Assembly: GCA_023014485.1 (NCBI GenBank)
Contig: JAJOZX010000482.1
Location: forward strand, 62,001-126,000
DNA length: 64,000 nucleotides
Origin: Bathynomus jamesi
Lineage: Eukaryota > Arthropoda > Malacostraca > Isopoda > Cirolanidae
Direction of reading: 5' to 3'
The notes under the pieces are model-generated. The model saw only the letters and a list, made by a program, of their open reading frames with translations. It did no database searches and was not told the DNA's origin. A program made the position numbers and the translations under genes. How positions within the stretch are numbered: the first letter of the stretch is position 1; every line of letters starts with the position of its first letter. This document shows, one piece after another, positions 19,990-30,405 of the stretch.

Positions 19990-22754
19990 ATGAAACGGAA
20001 ATCTGGAGCACAGAAACGGAAAGATAAACGAGAAGCAGAAAGAAATGATTCAGCAAAAAAGTGCAGGCCTATAACATCATTTATGATATCAACACCTATA
20101 TTTACATGTCAGAAAGAGGAAAGCGACTTACAGAGAAATTCAACTACAACTGTTCATGCTGATACTGTAGATCTAGGACATAAAGATGAAGGAATGCCTT
20201 ACGTTTTTGAGACTGTAGATGCTGATTTTTATGATTCTGAATTAGCTGGTGGAATAACAGTAACTGAACCTGGGCCTGTACATGTACATAATCAAAAAGA
20301 TCTAGTAGCTGATTTAAATAATGATGAGAATCAACCAACATTTAGACAGGATAAGCTCTTTCAATATCCTGCACGAACAGATTTGAAATCTTTTTTCAAA
20401 GAGCATCCAATTCAGCCACATGATCATGACCTGCCATTTAATGTAAAGTTATATAAGCGAAAAATTATGGGTAACACTGTCTCACGACACTGGTTAACAT
20501 ATAATAAGAAGAATAGATCACTATATTGTTCATTTTGCTTGGCATTTGAGTCACCAACCTCTTCTAACCCATCTGCTTTTGTGCGAGGATTTAATGATTA
20601 CAGACGCATTAGCCAGTGCTTATCAGAGCATGAATCAACTGGTATACATAGCAAACATGCTCAGGAAATATATCAGTGTAGTAAATGATGGTGGTTTAGC
20701 TCGTTTTTCGCTGCATCATTGCAGAAGCGAAAAGATGAAGTACTAAAGCAGAGAAATATTGTTGCCAGAGTTGTAGATATAATAAAGATGTTAGGTAAAC
20801 AAGCTCTTCCTTTTCGTGGACACAGAAATGAGTCAGCATATTCTCTTCTTGATGAAACAGAAAATCATGGAAATTCTTGGCTACTGTGCAGTTGATGGCA
20901 AAATATGATCCTATTATGGCTTCTCATGTTTCCATGGTGAAGGAAAAGTCTGAACAACGATGTGAAAGATTGGAAAAACAAAGAAAGGCACAAAGTAAAG
21001 GTCGTGGTAGTCTTGTCACATTCTTGAGTAAAACAACCATCTTCTTTGACCCAAATTATGAAGAATATGATACGGGAAAAAATTACTCAAGAAGTTGCTG
21101 AGGCCAAGTATTATTCCATACAAGTAGATCCAACCCAGGATATTTCATCAACTGATCAATTTAGTATTGTTATTCGATATGTATTAAATGGTACTATCCA
21201 TGAACGACTACTTGCAATTGTTCCAAGCAATGATGGTACAGGGCAGGGACTTTTTGACCTATTAAATGAAACATTACAACGTCTTGAAGTAGATCCGAAA
21301 AACCTTATCAGATAGCACAGATGGCGCTGCAAGCTACCATGGACAAATATAATGGCTTACAGAGTAGTAAAATTGCTGATGTAGCTAATCAGCATGTTCA
21401 TGTATGGTGCTATGCCCATGTACTCAATTTAGTAGTTACTGAAACCACGAAGTGTTGTGTACCAGCAGTTTCCTTCTTCAGTTTACTCCAGAATTTAGCA
21501 AAATTTGTGAAGGTATCATAACTTATAAGCGAATGGCCATCTGGATTGAAGTTGTTAGACATCATCTGGGGAAAGAAAAGATGAAACGATTAAAGCCAAT
21601 TGGTGAAACCAGGTGGTCAGGGAAGTCCAATGCAGCAACTACTATATTTGGAAATTTTGACGAGATATGTATCAGTAATTTTGTGGATCTTCTGACATGT
21701 TTATCCATTATTCAAAGCTCCAACAATTTTGATGCAAAAACAAAACAGGAGGCAAATGTTTTACTGTCTAGCCTTCTAGAATTTCAAACAATATTGACAG
21801 CATTCACATACTTATATATCTTTCAAATTACAGCCCCTTTGTCAAGCTATCTACAGACAAGTGGCTTAAATATGTTTACTGCATGGAATATGGTAGAAAA
21901 ATCCATTACAGATTTGAAGAAAAGATCAGGAGAACTTGATAAAGTATATAGTCAGGCTTTGAAATTTGCCAACAAATCCAATGAGCACATTGCACAATTC
22001 AATAATGATGAAAATCAAACAGTGAAAATTGACTTTGTAAAAACTGAGTTACCAATCAAGAGGAAAAAAAAAACAAAGAGAATGGCAGATGAACTAGCTG
22101 CTGATGAAAAAAACACATCTGATTCTTTGTCAGACTATCGTGTACATGTGTTCAACTTGATAATGGATCGTGTTGTACAATCACTTGAATCCCGTTTCAT
22201 TGAACATAGACAACTATATAAGGATATGTCATGCCTCGATCCATCAAATTATGAGTATATTACTAAAATGGTCTTGAAGAAGAAGCATTGGAAGGTATTC
22301 TTGAGCTTGCTCCAGGGATAAATAGAAGTGAAGTAAAATTAGAATTGCAGTCTTTTGCATCGAACTTTGAAATATTTAAGCTTTTGCTGAATGATGATAA
22401 TGCAGAGAGCAGCAGTAAAATGAATTCATGCTCTAAATATTGTGGCAATTGTCCATCATGTGTTCTGTATATTCTTGCAGCAAACAGACTTAATGACAAG
22501 GCATATGATAATCTTTACTAAATGTACAAAGCTATCTGTACACTGTCTGTGACTCAAGTTCAGTGTGAACGGGCATTTTCTAAGCTTAAAATAATAAAAC
22601 AAGATTACGAAATTCTTTGTCGGAGGAGAATCCGGAAGCATACATGTTGATGTCTATAGAAAAGGTCATGTTGGATGAGTTAGACATGGAAACTACAATA
22701 GACCGATTTGCAAACTCGAGTAATGATGAACTTAAAAAACTACTCTTAGTATAG
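19990..22754 (+). pseudogene. hAT transposase, ZMYM1/DUF4371-like, multiply frameshifted
   Basis: The start is chosen at ATG 19990 (MKRKSGAQKRKDKREAE), the usual N-terminus of this family. A TTF-type zinc finger (RHWLTYNKKNRSLYCSFCLAF, about 20490-20550) comes first. Then a DUF4371 region with the first catalytic aspartate area (SIQVDPTQDISSTDQ, about 21115), KYNGLQSSKIADVANQHVHV with WCYAHVLNLVV (C-x2-H, about 21345-21435), IGETRWSGKS (about 21600), and the C-terminal dimerisation domain (VQCERAFSKLKIIK, about 22558-22600). It ends at stop 22752-22754. Breaks lie near 20689, 21090, 21315, 21500, 22310 and 22600. Confidence 0.85.
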
Positions 22755-22956
22755 CAGGTATGTATGTATGTATGTATATGCAGGCAGTACTTGTAAAATA
22801 TTTGTACTTATTGGTAAAATAAATTTATAAAAAAATATTAACTTTTTTATTTAAACAAACTTAACTCATAAATAGGCCTATTAGGATAGGACTGGAATTG
22901 AATTATGTAATGGGGTTATGGGCCCCCTGACCCCTTTGGCAGACAAAATTTTATGA

Positions 22957-22971
22957 GCCAGTCCGCCACTG
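22957..22971 (+). repeat. right terminus of the 19990-22754 hAT element
   Basis: CCAGTCCGCCACTG ends at 22971 (reverse complement CAGTGGCGGACTGG), about 215 bp after the transposase stop. It closely resembles the terminus at 1612. The left terminus was not located; the minisatellite and flank at 19442-19920 stand where it would be expected. Confidence 0.7.
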
Positions 22972-23121
22972 CAAACACCGTTTGTTGAAGACTGTGTTTC
23001 ATTATTAGACCTGGTCTCTAAACTGTACTGAGCTGCTAAACTCTTTTGCTGTGTGGCATGCTTTAATTATGTCATCAACAATCTCTTCAAAGTAAATTGT
23101 CATTTTCTATTTCATCCTCTT

Positions 23122-23331
23122 CTATAGAGCCTCAATTTTAACATTTACTTCGCTTAGAGCAACCTTTTTAGTTTCTAATATGGAAAGTTGCGCAGTCACT
23201 AAGCTTAAATCCTCATGCTCTATGGCAGAATCTGTAGTGGCAATGACCTTTTTAATTAGACATTTGTAGGCGCTTCTCCTTTTTCTAAACTTGTTCACTT
23301 CAGCTGCAATCATCTTCAATGCAAACAACAA
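23122..23331 (-). pseudogene. LTR-retrotransposon gag N-terminus (BEL-like)
   Basis: MLFALKMIAAEVNKFRKRRS from 23331, then a charged, probably helical segment to a stop at 23122. It lies just after a candidate primer-binding site (TTTGGCATTGAGCCC on the minus strand) and LTR. Position and composition suggest gag of a BEL or similar element; sequence similarity alone is weak. Confidence 0.4.
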
Positions 23332-23351
23332 TTGGGCTCAATGCCAAATAA

Positions 23352-24322
23352 GCTGAAGTGGCGAAAATACTTAACCAAACTGACCAAACTCAAAGTTTGT
23401 CTTTTTTCAAATAAACTGAATTGCTTGGTTGGGGTACTGACCAACTACCAGTATGGAATATCAAATTTTCCACCCAAGTAACTGCCGCACTGAAGTCTGC
23501 AACCTTCGCCTACGAACAATAAAACCAAAATTAACCAAACCGGTAAAAATGTAGGCCCAAAATAACGACAGACTTGGTCGCAATTAGTCGACCAAACTTT
23601 CTACCCTAGGACCTTAACTCAATTATGCTCAACCCGTCCAAGCCTAACTTGGGCTACAATTTGCACAATCAGAACTTTGCCGAAAAATAGTCACTGACTC
23701 AGTCTTGGGCTAGAATTCGGCTCGAAGGACCACGTTATTTTATTTTGATTTGATTGGGTTCAGAATCTCAACTGAGCCTTGAACGGTCAAGTTCTGATGG
23801 GGTACTTCAACCTATATCCCAAGTCAAGCTAAACTAAACAAACTTACGGACTTGGAGGTCCTATTAGGTCCTACCTCAGGGTGGGCCTACTTAGGCTTCA
23901 GTTGCATAAAATTAAAATAAAAAACAAAAGGGGCACTATTTATGGTCTTCTTTCTAAACCTTGCAACAACAACATAACCTGCACCATTGTACATTGCAAC
24001 AATCTTGTATCTAAACAACCAAACTGAATTGCAAGAGAGCTCTCTCTAAGACCACGCCCTGTAAGTGCCGCATTCAACAAACGAGTAGAAAGGACGCGCC
24101 AGTGCCCCCAAAAATGATGCCACAAGAGTGCCCAAACAATGATGCCACAAGAGCCCAAAAATGCTAGCTCTAAATTAAGTGAATTTTTCACTAACCTTAC
24201 AATTATGAGATGGATATGTATAAACCTTAACTTAATATATACAAGCAATGCTGCATCAATCAGCTTATTCATCATATCGCCTTGGGACAACAATGGCTCT
24301 TCCTCTTCCAGATTTTCTAACA
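23352..24322 (-). repeat. probable LTR of a minus-strand LTR retrotransposon
   Basis: Proposed start on the minus strand is TGTTAGAAAATCTGGAAGAG at 24322. The end is before TTTGGCATTGAGCCC near 23352, giving about 970 bp. The 5 bases beyond 24322 (ACAAT) could be a target duplication copy. No second LTR lies in the window, so the call rests on position, the TGTTA start and the gag-like frame that follows. Confidence 0.4.
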
Positions 24323-24430
24323 ACAATGTTTACCTACTTCTTTTTTGACAGTGGTAAATATTCCCTTCTGCAAGGATTAAATCCTTGTAACCAAAATTTA
24401 AGACAACGCATTGCTATTATTTAAAGTTAA
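24323..24430 (+). repeat. dispersed repeat R, copy 1 left part
   Basis: ACAATGTTTACCTACTTC, then GACAGTGGTAAATATTCCC and TTCTG match 60193-60241. The copy is interrupted by the DNA transposon at 24492-27569 in its AT run. Sequence after 27575 (GACCCGTTTAC- and TGCCACAC-like words) resembles 60450-60490. Confidence 0.55.
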
Positions 24431-24431
24431 C

Positions 24432-24490
<59 letters not shown>
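24432..24490. repeat. (AT)n microsatellite
   Basis: Uninterrupted TA run that served as insertion site for the transposon beginning at 24492. Confidence 0.97.
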
Positions 24491-24491
<1 letters not shown>

Positions 24492-24495
<4 letters not shown>

Positions 24496-27400
24496 AGGGT
24501 GATGCAAAAAGGGGTCAAATTTTTTTCTTTTCAATTTTCAGGGAGACACCCTCCTATTTTATTCATATTCCTAAGAAAGCATTGTATGCGAAATTGGGGT
24601 TGAAAAAGAGAAAATTAGAGGTTGCTACCAAGCTTTAAAAATAAATGTATATCAGTTTGTGCTCAAAAATATTGTTTTGTTGATATTTTCGCCGGAGCCG
24701 GTTTGATATGTACCTAGTTAACCTAGTTTGAAAAAAAACGATGACATTCTAGACTATAGTACGTAGTGAGCTCATAAAATAGTAAATAATAGGCACGCTG
24801 ATTTCCGCACCACCCTCTGAGGTACAGCGTATAGCGCGTTAACTTTTTTTTATGTGGAAGTTTCCCCAGTAGGCATATCATAACCACTTATGTATGTTTA
24901 TTTTCGTTTTTTGTGAAGCAAGAGTAATGTTTTCTTGTTTTTGTTTGAGAGTGACGACCTGTAACTTTTAACAATTTGAAGAAGGTATTGTTTCTGCTCT
25001 TCATCATTGGTTATCAGTTTGTTGTATTCCTCCATCAGTCGTACACCTCTTTCCGCAATGTCGTTTACCACTTTGAGTCCATATGCGATATCTCTTGCAT
25101 TCGCATAACTTTCATCATCATTCCATTCTTCAGCATCTTTTTCAAGAAAAGTGCAAGGCACCTCTAGGATTTCAAAGAATCTTTTTGTGTTCGCAGTAAC
25201 GAAATCCTGCAGTTGTTTCTGCCCAGCTGATTCAGGATTTATTGATGCTCGTTTGCTCGGTTTTGAGTCAACTGGTTTCTGCAGAGCATGCTTCATTTTG
25301 TTTTTTGTCTCATGCGAAACAGCTGAATCAAAAAATGCAAGCGCCACAAGCTCCTCAGAGAGGTACCACAAATGTCTCAAAAACTTATTGAGTGCAGCAC
25401 TTGCAATTTTGTCATCCTTTTGCTTGTAGAGCTGCAGACTTTGCACAAAATGCAAATCTGAACGGGGGGCGCATGAGGGTATGGGTGCCAGGTACCACGA
25501 TCTGATGTATATCGCAGCTGAAAAGCAGCAAACATCTCTCAGTCCTTTTTCCTCTTCTCAGTTAGTTTAAACTGAGATTTAAACATCCAAATTTTAATGC
25601 AGTAAATTAGCTTGCCCATCCATCGTGCTCTGTGATAAGCTCCGGGTGCTTTAAAGCTGATTCCTGACTTGGGGGCACTACCGATGAAAATGAGCGTTAG
25701 CTCGAGCAATTCCTTGTAGTCATCACGAGGCTGCTGTTCATCAAGCTGAGCTTGAGCAAATTGAATGAGTTCTTCAGCATCTGAGATTTTCTCTGCAATG
25801 TTAGGGTCATCTGTTGCTGTTTGGTAATTGTTCTTGTCAATTTCCACCCACTTTGCTTTGAATCTCTTAAACAGTTGTATGTCAGGGTCACTAGAAGATG
25901 GCAAGGAGACAGAAACTGCAGCTTCTAACACTATTTCGAAAATATGATGTCGGCAAGCCAGCCACAGCATATCTTTATCCAATCTTTGCTCTAGTAACAT
26001 ACAAGCACCACTCTTAGAACCTGTGTTGGAGGCAGTGGTGTCAAAACACATGCCCTTCACTTGGTCAGATATATTCCACTCCAATACTAACTGATGGACA
26101 GCATCTGCAATGTTTTGACCAGTTCCTCTGGCAAGTTTGGGAATACCAAGAAGCTGATCAACTCCTTGGCCGGAAATTAGAACTGGCAATCGATCAACAT
26201 TTTCATGACCAGTAATATCTTCCAGTAGTTTGCCGTCCCAATGTATTTGGAGAGGGCAATTTGTTTCGAAATCCTGCTTCAAATTTTCTGCCATTGTCTT
26301 GCGGTTCCTTTGTCTTGCTCTCCGTATCGATGAAAGCTACACTGTATTCTTCAGGGTTTTGCCCAAGAGCATTGATTGTTGGGATCAAGATTTCCGAAGC
26401 AGCTCTATCACTTACTTTTGCAGCATCAAGAGATACAAGCATTGAAGAATCCATAAGCTTTGCACTCTTAGACTTTGATCTACTTTGTCTCGAAGTTGAT
26501 GGCTGCTGAGGGTCAGCAACAAATTCTTCTTCTGATTTTGAACTATCTTCATTCAAACTTGAAGGACTTGAACTTGAGAGCACTGCTGCTTCGAAAACGG
26601 CTGTTTCCCTCTTTCTTTTCTTTTCAAGCAATGTTTCCTTTTCTCTAGCAATCTCTTCCATTTGTGAAAAAACTTTATCCACTCCAGACATTTTGCCTTT
26701 TCTTCCTTTTTGTCGTTGCAGCATCAAAAACTCACGATCTTCATCTATCTTTATCATGTCAAGAGCACTTGCATGTGCAATGTCAAACAGATCTTGCAAG
26801 TCATTTTGCCAGCTCTCTTGTTTTTGAAGTAGTGCAGGTGATTGCTTCTTCTTATTATTTCTGTTCTTCTTTAGTTTCTCCCACTCGTTGAAAAGTTTCT
26901 TTACTCTCTCCACGACATGACATTTCAACACTGTTGGGATGCGTGCCTTTTCCCACACATCCATAACATCTCTAGCAGTCAACAAAGCCGCTGTTTTCAC
27001 CTGTTGCTTTTTATTGATCTTGTAGTTCATAAACAATGCTAATGTTTCCCTTTTAGATGGAAGCTGGGTTTCTTTGAAGGACTCTATAGGATGTCCTATG
27101 AGCCAAACAACTGTTTGTGACGCGTATGCCGCTCCATGAGTGCAACTCAGCAACTGCTATACAACCACTCTCAGCGAAGGCAGCAAAGATACTGAGTCAG
27201 TGACGCCGCACTTACACTGACGCGGCCGCCACAGTGACGTCACAGCAAAGAAATGATTCTAGAATGTTCGGCCACGGCGTCTATAGCAATGAAAGGGATG
27301 AGAAGGTTTACGGAAGAGGTTCAGAGTCTGTTATGACTGCTATATGTTGCTGACTACCATTTTTGATGAAATCTGCAAAATAAATAAATGTACAATAAAT

Positions 27401-27569
27401 ACAAACTGAAAAATAACAATATACAAAATGTTCAATGGATGGTAGCAACCTCTAAAATGTCTTCAATTGTGCTGAAATTTTGCATGTTCAGTTTTTACAC
27501 TAAATTAAATAAAATTAGAGGGTGTCTTCAAGTTTTTGAAATGATAAGTTATTTTGCATCACCCTAAAT
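24492..27569 (-). mobile_element. ATTTAGGGTGAT-family DNA transposon, copy A
   Basis: Termini ATTTAGGGTGATGCAAAA at 24492 and its perfect reverse complement ending at 27569, both abutting TA-rich DNA. Length 3078 bp. The single minus-strand gene fills most of it. A second copy at 49973-52552 has the same termini and protein. The superfamily is not assigned. Confidence 0.85.
24898..27153 (-). pseudogene. putative transposase of the ATTTAGGGTGAT family, copy A
   Basis: Three blocks, broken near 26250 and 25460-25530. Block 1 (27153-26203): WLIGHPIESFKETQLPSKRE, a helical charged region, a serine-rich stretch, then LVSLDAAKVSDRAASEI. Block 2 (26294-25539): LQIHWDGKLLEDI, VKGMCFDTTASNTGSKSGA, LWLACRHHIFEIVLEAAV, YHRARWMGKLIYCIKIWMF. 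Block 3 (25455-24898): LRHLWYLSEELVALAFFD and NDIAERGVRLMEEYNKLI. The WDGK aspartate, FDTT aspartate and C-x2-H motif resemble the DDE core of the hAT/MuDR/P/Kolobok group. That reading is inference. Similar proteins are common as unnamed arthropod sequences, as far as I recall. Confidence 0.7.
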
Positions 27570-27574
27570 TATTA

Positions 27575-28110
27575 TATATATATATTTTATATTTTGCATT
27601 TTCTTTCTGTGAACTTTTAAGGAGAGACGATTTTTACCTATTTTATTTTAAGCCAACCCGTTTACTTTTGGGGTAATTTATGCATAAGTCAGGGAACAAT
27701 GGTACGTTATGCCACACGCAATATTTTTTGGTACGAACTTCAGTTAAGTTCAAAAGGAATTTTAATCCAATTTTGTTTCATTTTAGACACAGGATCTTTA
27801 TGGGACCTGTTATGTAAAGCTTCGAGACACACTAATTCTCTCTTCTAATTTTAAGTTGTTACACTTATGCCCGGACTTTGTTAAGGAAATTTTTAAATTA
27901 AAATTTAAAATCTCTTCTCGAGGATATTCCTCAGGCGAAACAAAAGGGTAAACAAAAATACCTTTGAGCAATCATTCACCCTTGAGGTATCAACAACCGT
28001 TCGTTTTTTGATAACGTGAGCATGATTTACACCCTTCTACGCTAACCTCTGGTCCACTTCAGTCCTAAGAGCAAAATAATTTAATGTTCGCATAACATGA
28101 AATCGATCTT
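27575..28110 (+). repeat. dispersed repeat R, copy 1 right part
   Basis: AT-rich, no coding capacity. Shares scattered blocks with 60400-60620: TTTAAGGA-, ACCCGTT-ACTTT and TGCCACAC-. Possibly a diverged LTR; boundaries are not resolved. Confidence 0.35.
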
Positions 28111-28293
28111 AAAATTATTTATTTTTTATTTTTTTACTCATGCAAAGTCGTATCGTTTTTGCATAATCAATTTTGTTTGTTGGTTAATTTATAACCAGTA
28201 ATTAATTGACCGTATGATATTATTTCCCATACATAAGAATATATATATATATATATATATATATACAGTTATATATATATTCTGAGTTCATTC

Positions 28294-28332
<39 letters not shown>
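28111..28332. repeat. AT-rich spacer with (AT)n runs and a foldback terminus
   Basis: Two TA runs (28243-28279 and 28296-28332) surround TTCTGAGTTCATTCCC (about 28280-28295). That 16-base word is the reverse complement of the outer end of the foldback element at 48441, so this is a relic terminus. Confidence 0.6.
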
Positions 28333-28335
<3 letters not shown>

Positions 28336-28931
28336 GGTGTCCCATAAGTCCGGCATCATAAGAAAAATAATAAAAAAAGGCAAAACAAAAGCTTTTATTT
28401 ACAGAACGTGCTCAATATGTATTGTTCCGTAGCCCATTCACAAAATTCCATCCGCCAGTCGGGACCATCTTCGCTTAATTTCTGTAGGACCTGAAGTTTA
28501 TATTGATGCCATTTGTGAGCCTGAAGAATGCGATGGATGCTACTTTTCGACACTCCTGTCTCGGCGGACAATCGCCGAAGAGACTTATTGGGACTTCTGT
28601 TAAAATGAGCCAGGATAGCAGTCGCTGTATCATCGTCAGTGGATCTCCTTGAGGTCCACTGCGTGGTTTATCTTCTATGGATCCTGTTTCCTTAAACTTT
28701 ACAACAAGTCTGCTAACACAACTCTGTGTTATTGGCTCGCGGTCTGGATGGATGCAGTCTGTTAAATTCAGCAGCAGCCTCTCTTTGACTCCGATTTCTG
28801 AGTAGAATTATCTGGATTCGTTCTTCTTTGCTCACAGACATTATGGCCTGTAGAAAGAGAAAAATATGAATTATGGTTTGTAGAAATAGAAAAATATGAA
28901 TTCTCCTATGATGCCGGACTTATGGGATACC

Positions 28932-28934
<3 letters not shown>
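28333..28934 (-). mobile_element. mariner (DD41D family) deletion derivative, N-terminal half
   Basis: Termini CAGGGTGTCCCATAAGTCCGG at 28333 and its reverse complement, with one change, ending at 28934, flanked by TA. Same termini as 61219-61988. At 602 bp it keeps the 5' gene half only. Confidence 0.9.
28420..28841 (-). pseudogene. mariner transposase DNA-binding half
   Basis: ATG at 28841 (MSVSKEERIQIILLRNRSQR), then two helix-turn-helix segments typical of mariner: SQREAAAEFNRLHPDREPI and TQSCVSRLVVKFKETG, then SIEDKPRSGP. Frame disruptions follow near 28650. All catalytic residues are deleted. It could at most bind termini. Confidence 0.75.

Positions 28935-28937
<3 letters not shown>

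Positions 28938-28969
<32 letters not shown>
28938..28969. repeat. (AT)n microsatellite
   Basis: TA run between the mariner derivative and the LTR. Confidence 0.95.
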
Positions 28970-28970
<1 letters not shown>

Positions 28971-28973
<3 letters not shown>

Positions 28974-30405
28974 AGCGGATCGACAAGAAATAGACAAACA
29001 AATAGACAGAAATACTTTACTTCCACGCTATCATCAAAGAACTTGGAAAACACACGTGGGCAAACAAACAATGGAAAGTCTGTTTCTTCCCAAAAGGCGC
29101 GAATGTAAGCCTTTATCAACTAAAGGACGCGTGGACAAAGCGTCTTAAGATTTGGCGTGAAGTCCTACGTCACAGGAACTGCGTATAAAAGCGAGCTTCC
29201 ACTTGCTTTCATCCTCACTCTCACTCACTGGTACTCACATCATCGAACGTGAGCAACGTCCATCAACCGCTTTTCGGCCCCCTGGCCGAGGGCCGCGGCC
29301 GCTACTTTCTTCAAGGCCTACAATTTATCATCCAGTAAGATCTACAGACCACCTGCAGAAGCAATCCTTCGAGGCCCAACCGGAATCGCTTCGGGCCTGC
29401 GGTTTGCCGGTCGGCCTTCAAGTTTCTCCACATTCCTCGAGATATATTCCTGCAAGATCATAAGGCCAGCCTGCACCTCGAGAAGTAACATCACCTCAGG
29501 CCTCAACGAAGCCTACACCCATCATCTCAAGAGGCTTAACGGACAACGACAACTCGAGTTTTCGGTAATAGATCTTTCTCCAACCCACCTTCAAGAGTTT
29601 ACATCGTCCTAAGATAAGTACCTCCTATTCTAAGTACTCTTGTGAAGCCTACATTAGCCTACCGCCGAACGGTAGGCTATACTCCCAAAGTGTGTAATCA
29701 CGCGTTCCAACTGACTCTCGTGAAAGAACGCAGTAGGCCTGTCATCCAATTCAAGTGTCATTTCAATACCGTTATTCCGCGTAACATCCGTCATTATGTT
29801 CAATTCATATATTTGTGTGTTAACTAAATGTTCTCTTGACGTAATCACTTAACATAACATAATGGTCTTATATATAAATGATATTTGTTATTTTGTCAAG
29901 CATTTCAATCCATTATTATTAGGCCGCATCAATTATTCCTTGTGCATCCATGCAATCATTTAGCCTACTTAATCAGTGTCAAGTTTTCCATTCAATGTAC
30001 CAAACGCACGTGCATTCTTTATATCATTTACTAGGCCCATTCAATGTTCCATGCCTCATGCTATTTACATACCATAAATGAGTACATTATTTATTACGTG
30101 TCAATTAAGCTATTAACATTTCATCTTATTAGCTAAGTCTATGTCATAAGCATAACGTAAAACTACCAATTCATTACTGTTAATTCTTTGTTATATCACA
30201 GTGAATAAATAACGGCTTTATTTTCATAATAAACTACAAAACCCATAAGGTGTCTTTTATAACCTTAATATTAATTTGCTTGGGTGAAAACCAAGCTGGT
30301 GACCTCGCTGCCTTTTCGGTCACTTCCAATAGTATGGTGGATCTACTCAAATAGCATACAATTAAATCATTATCACCTTAAACGGTTAAAACTAGGTCCA
30401 CTATA
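28971..30405 (+). repeat. left LTR (copy 1)
   Basis: Starts TGTAGCGGATCGACAAG and ends GGTCCACTATA; the ends form a short imperfect inverted repeat. Landmarks in order: TATA box 29184-29190, a CTCACTCTCACTCAC start region, pyrimidine-poor AT-rich 3' half with AATAAATAAC (about 30202), and GCTGGTGACCTCGCTGCC. Confidence 0.8.
29184..29190 (+). promoter_or_regulatory. core promoter of the LTR
   Basis: TATAAAA in the context GCGTATAAAAGCGAGCTTCC, followed about 25-40 bases later by CATCCTCACTCTCACTCAC, a plausible initiator. The box is conserved in all three LTR copies (also 31991-31997 and 46219-46225), while other positions vary. Confidence 0.65.

Noticed and set aside
18808..22971. One hAT element bounded by these two termini
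   Set aside because: The flanking 8-mers differ (GTGTGACT against CAAACACC) and the two ends differ after CAGTGGCG, so they cannot be confirmed as one element.
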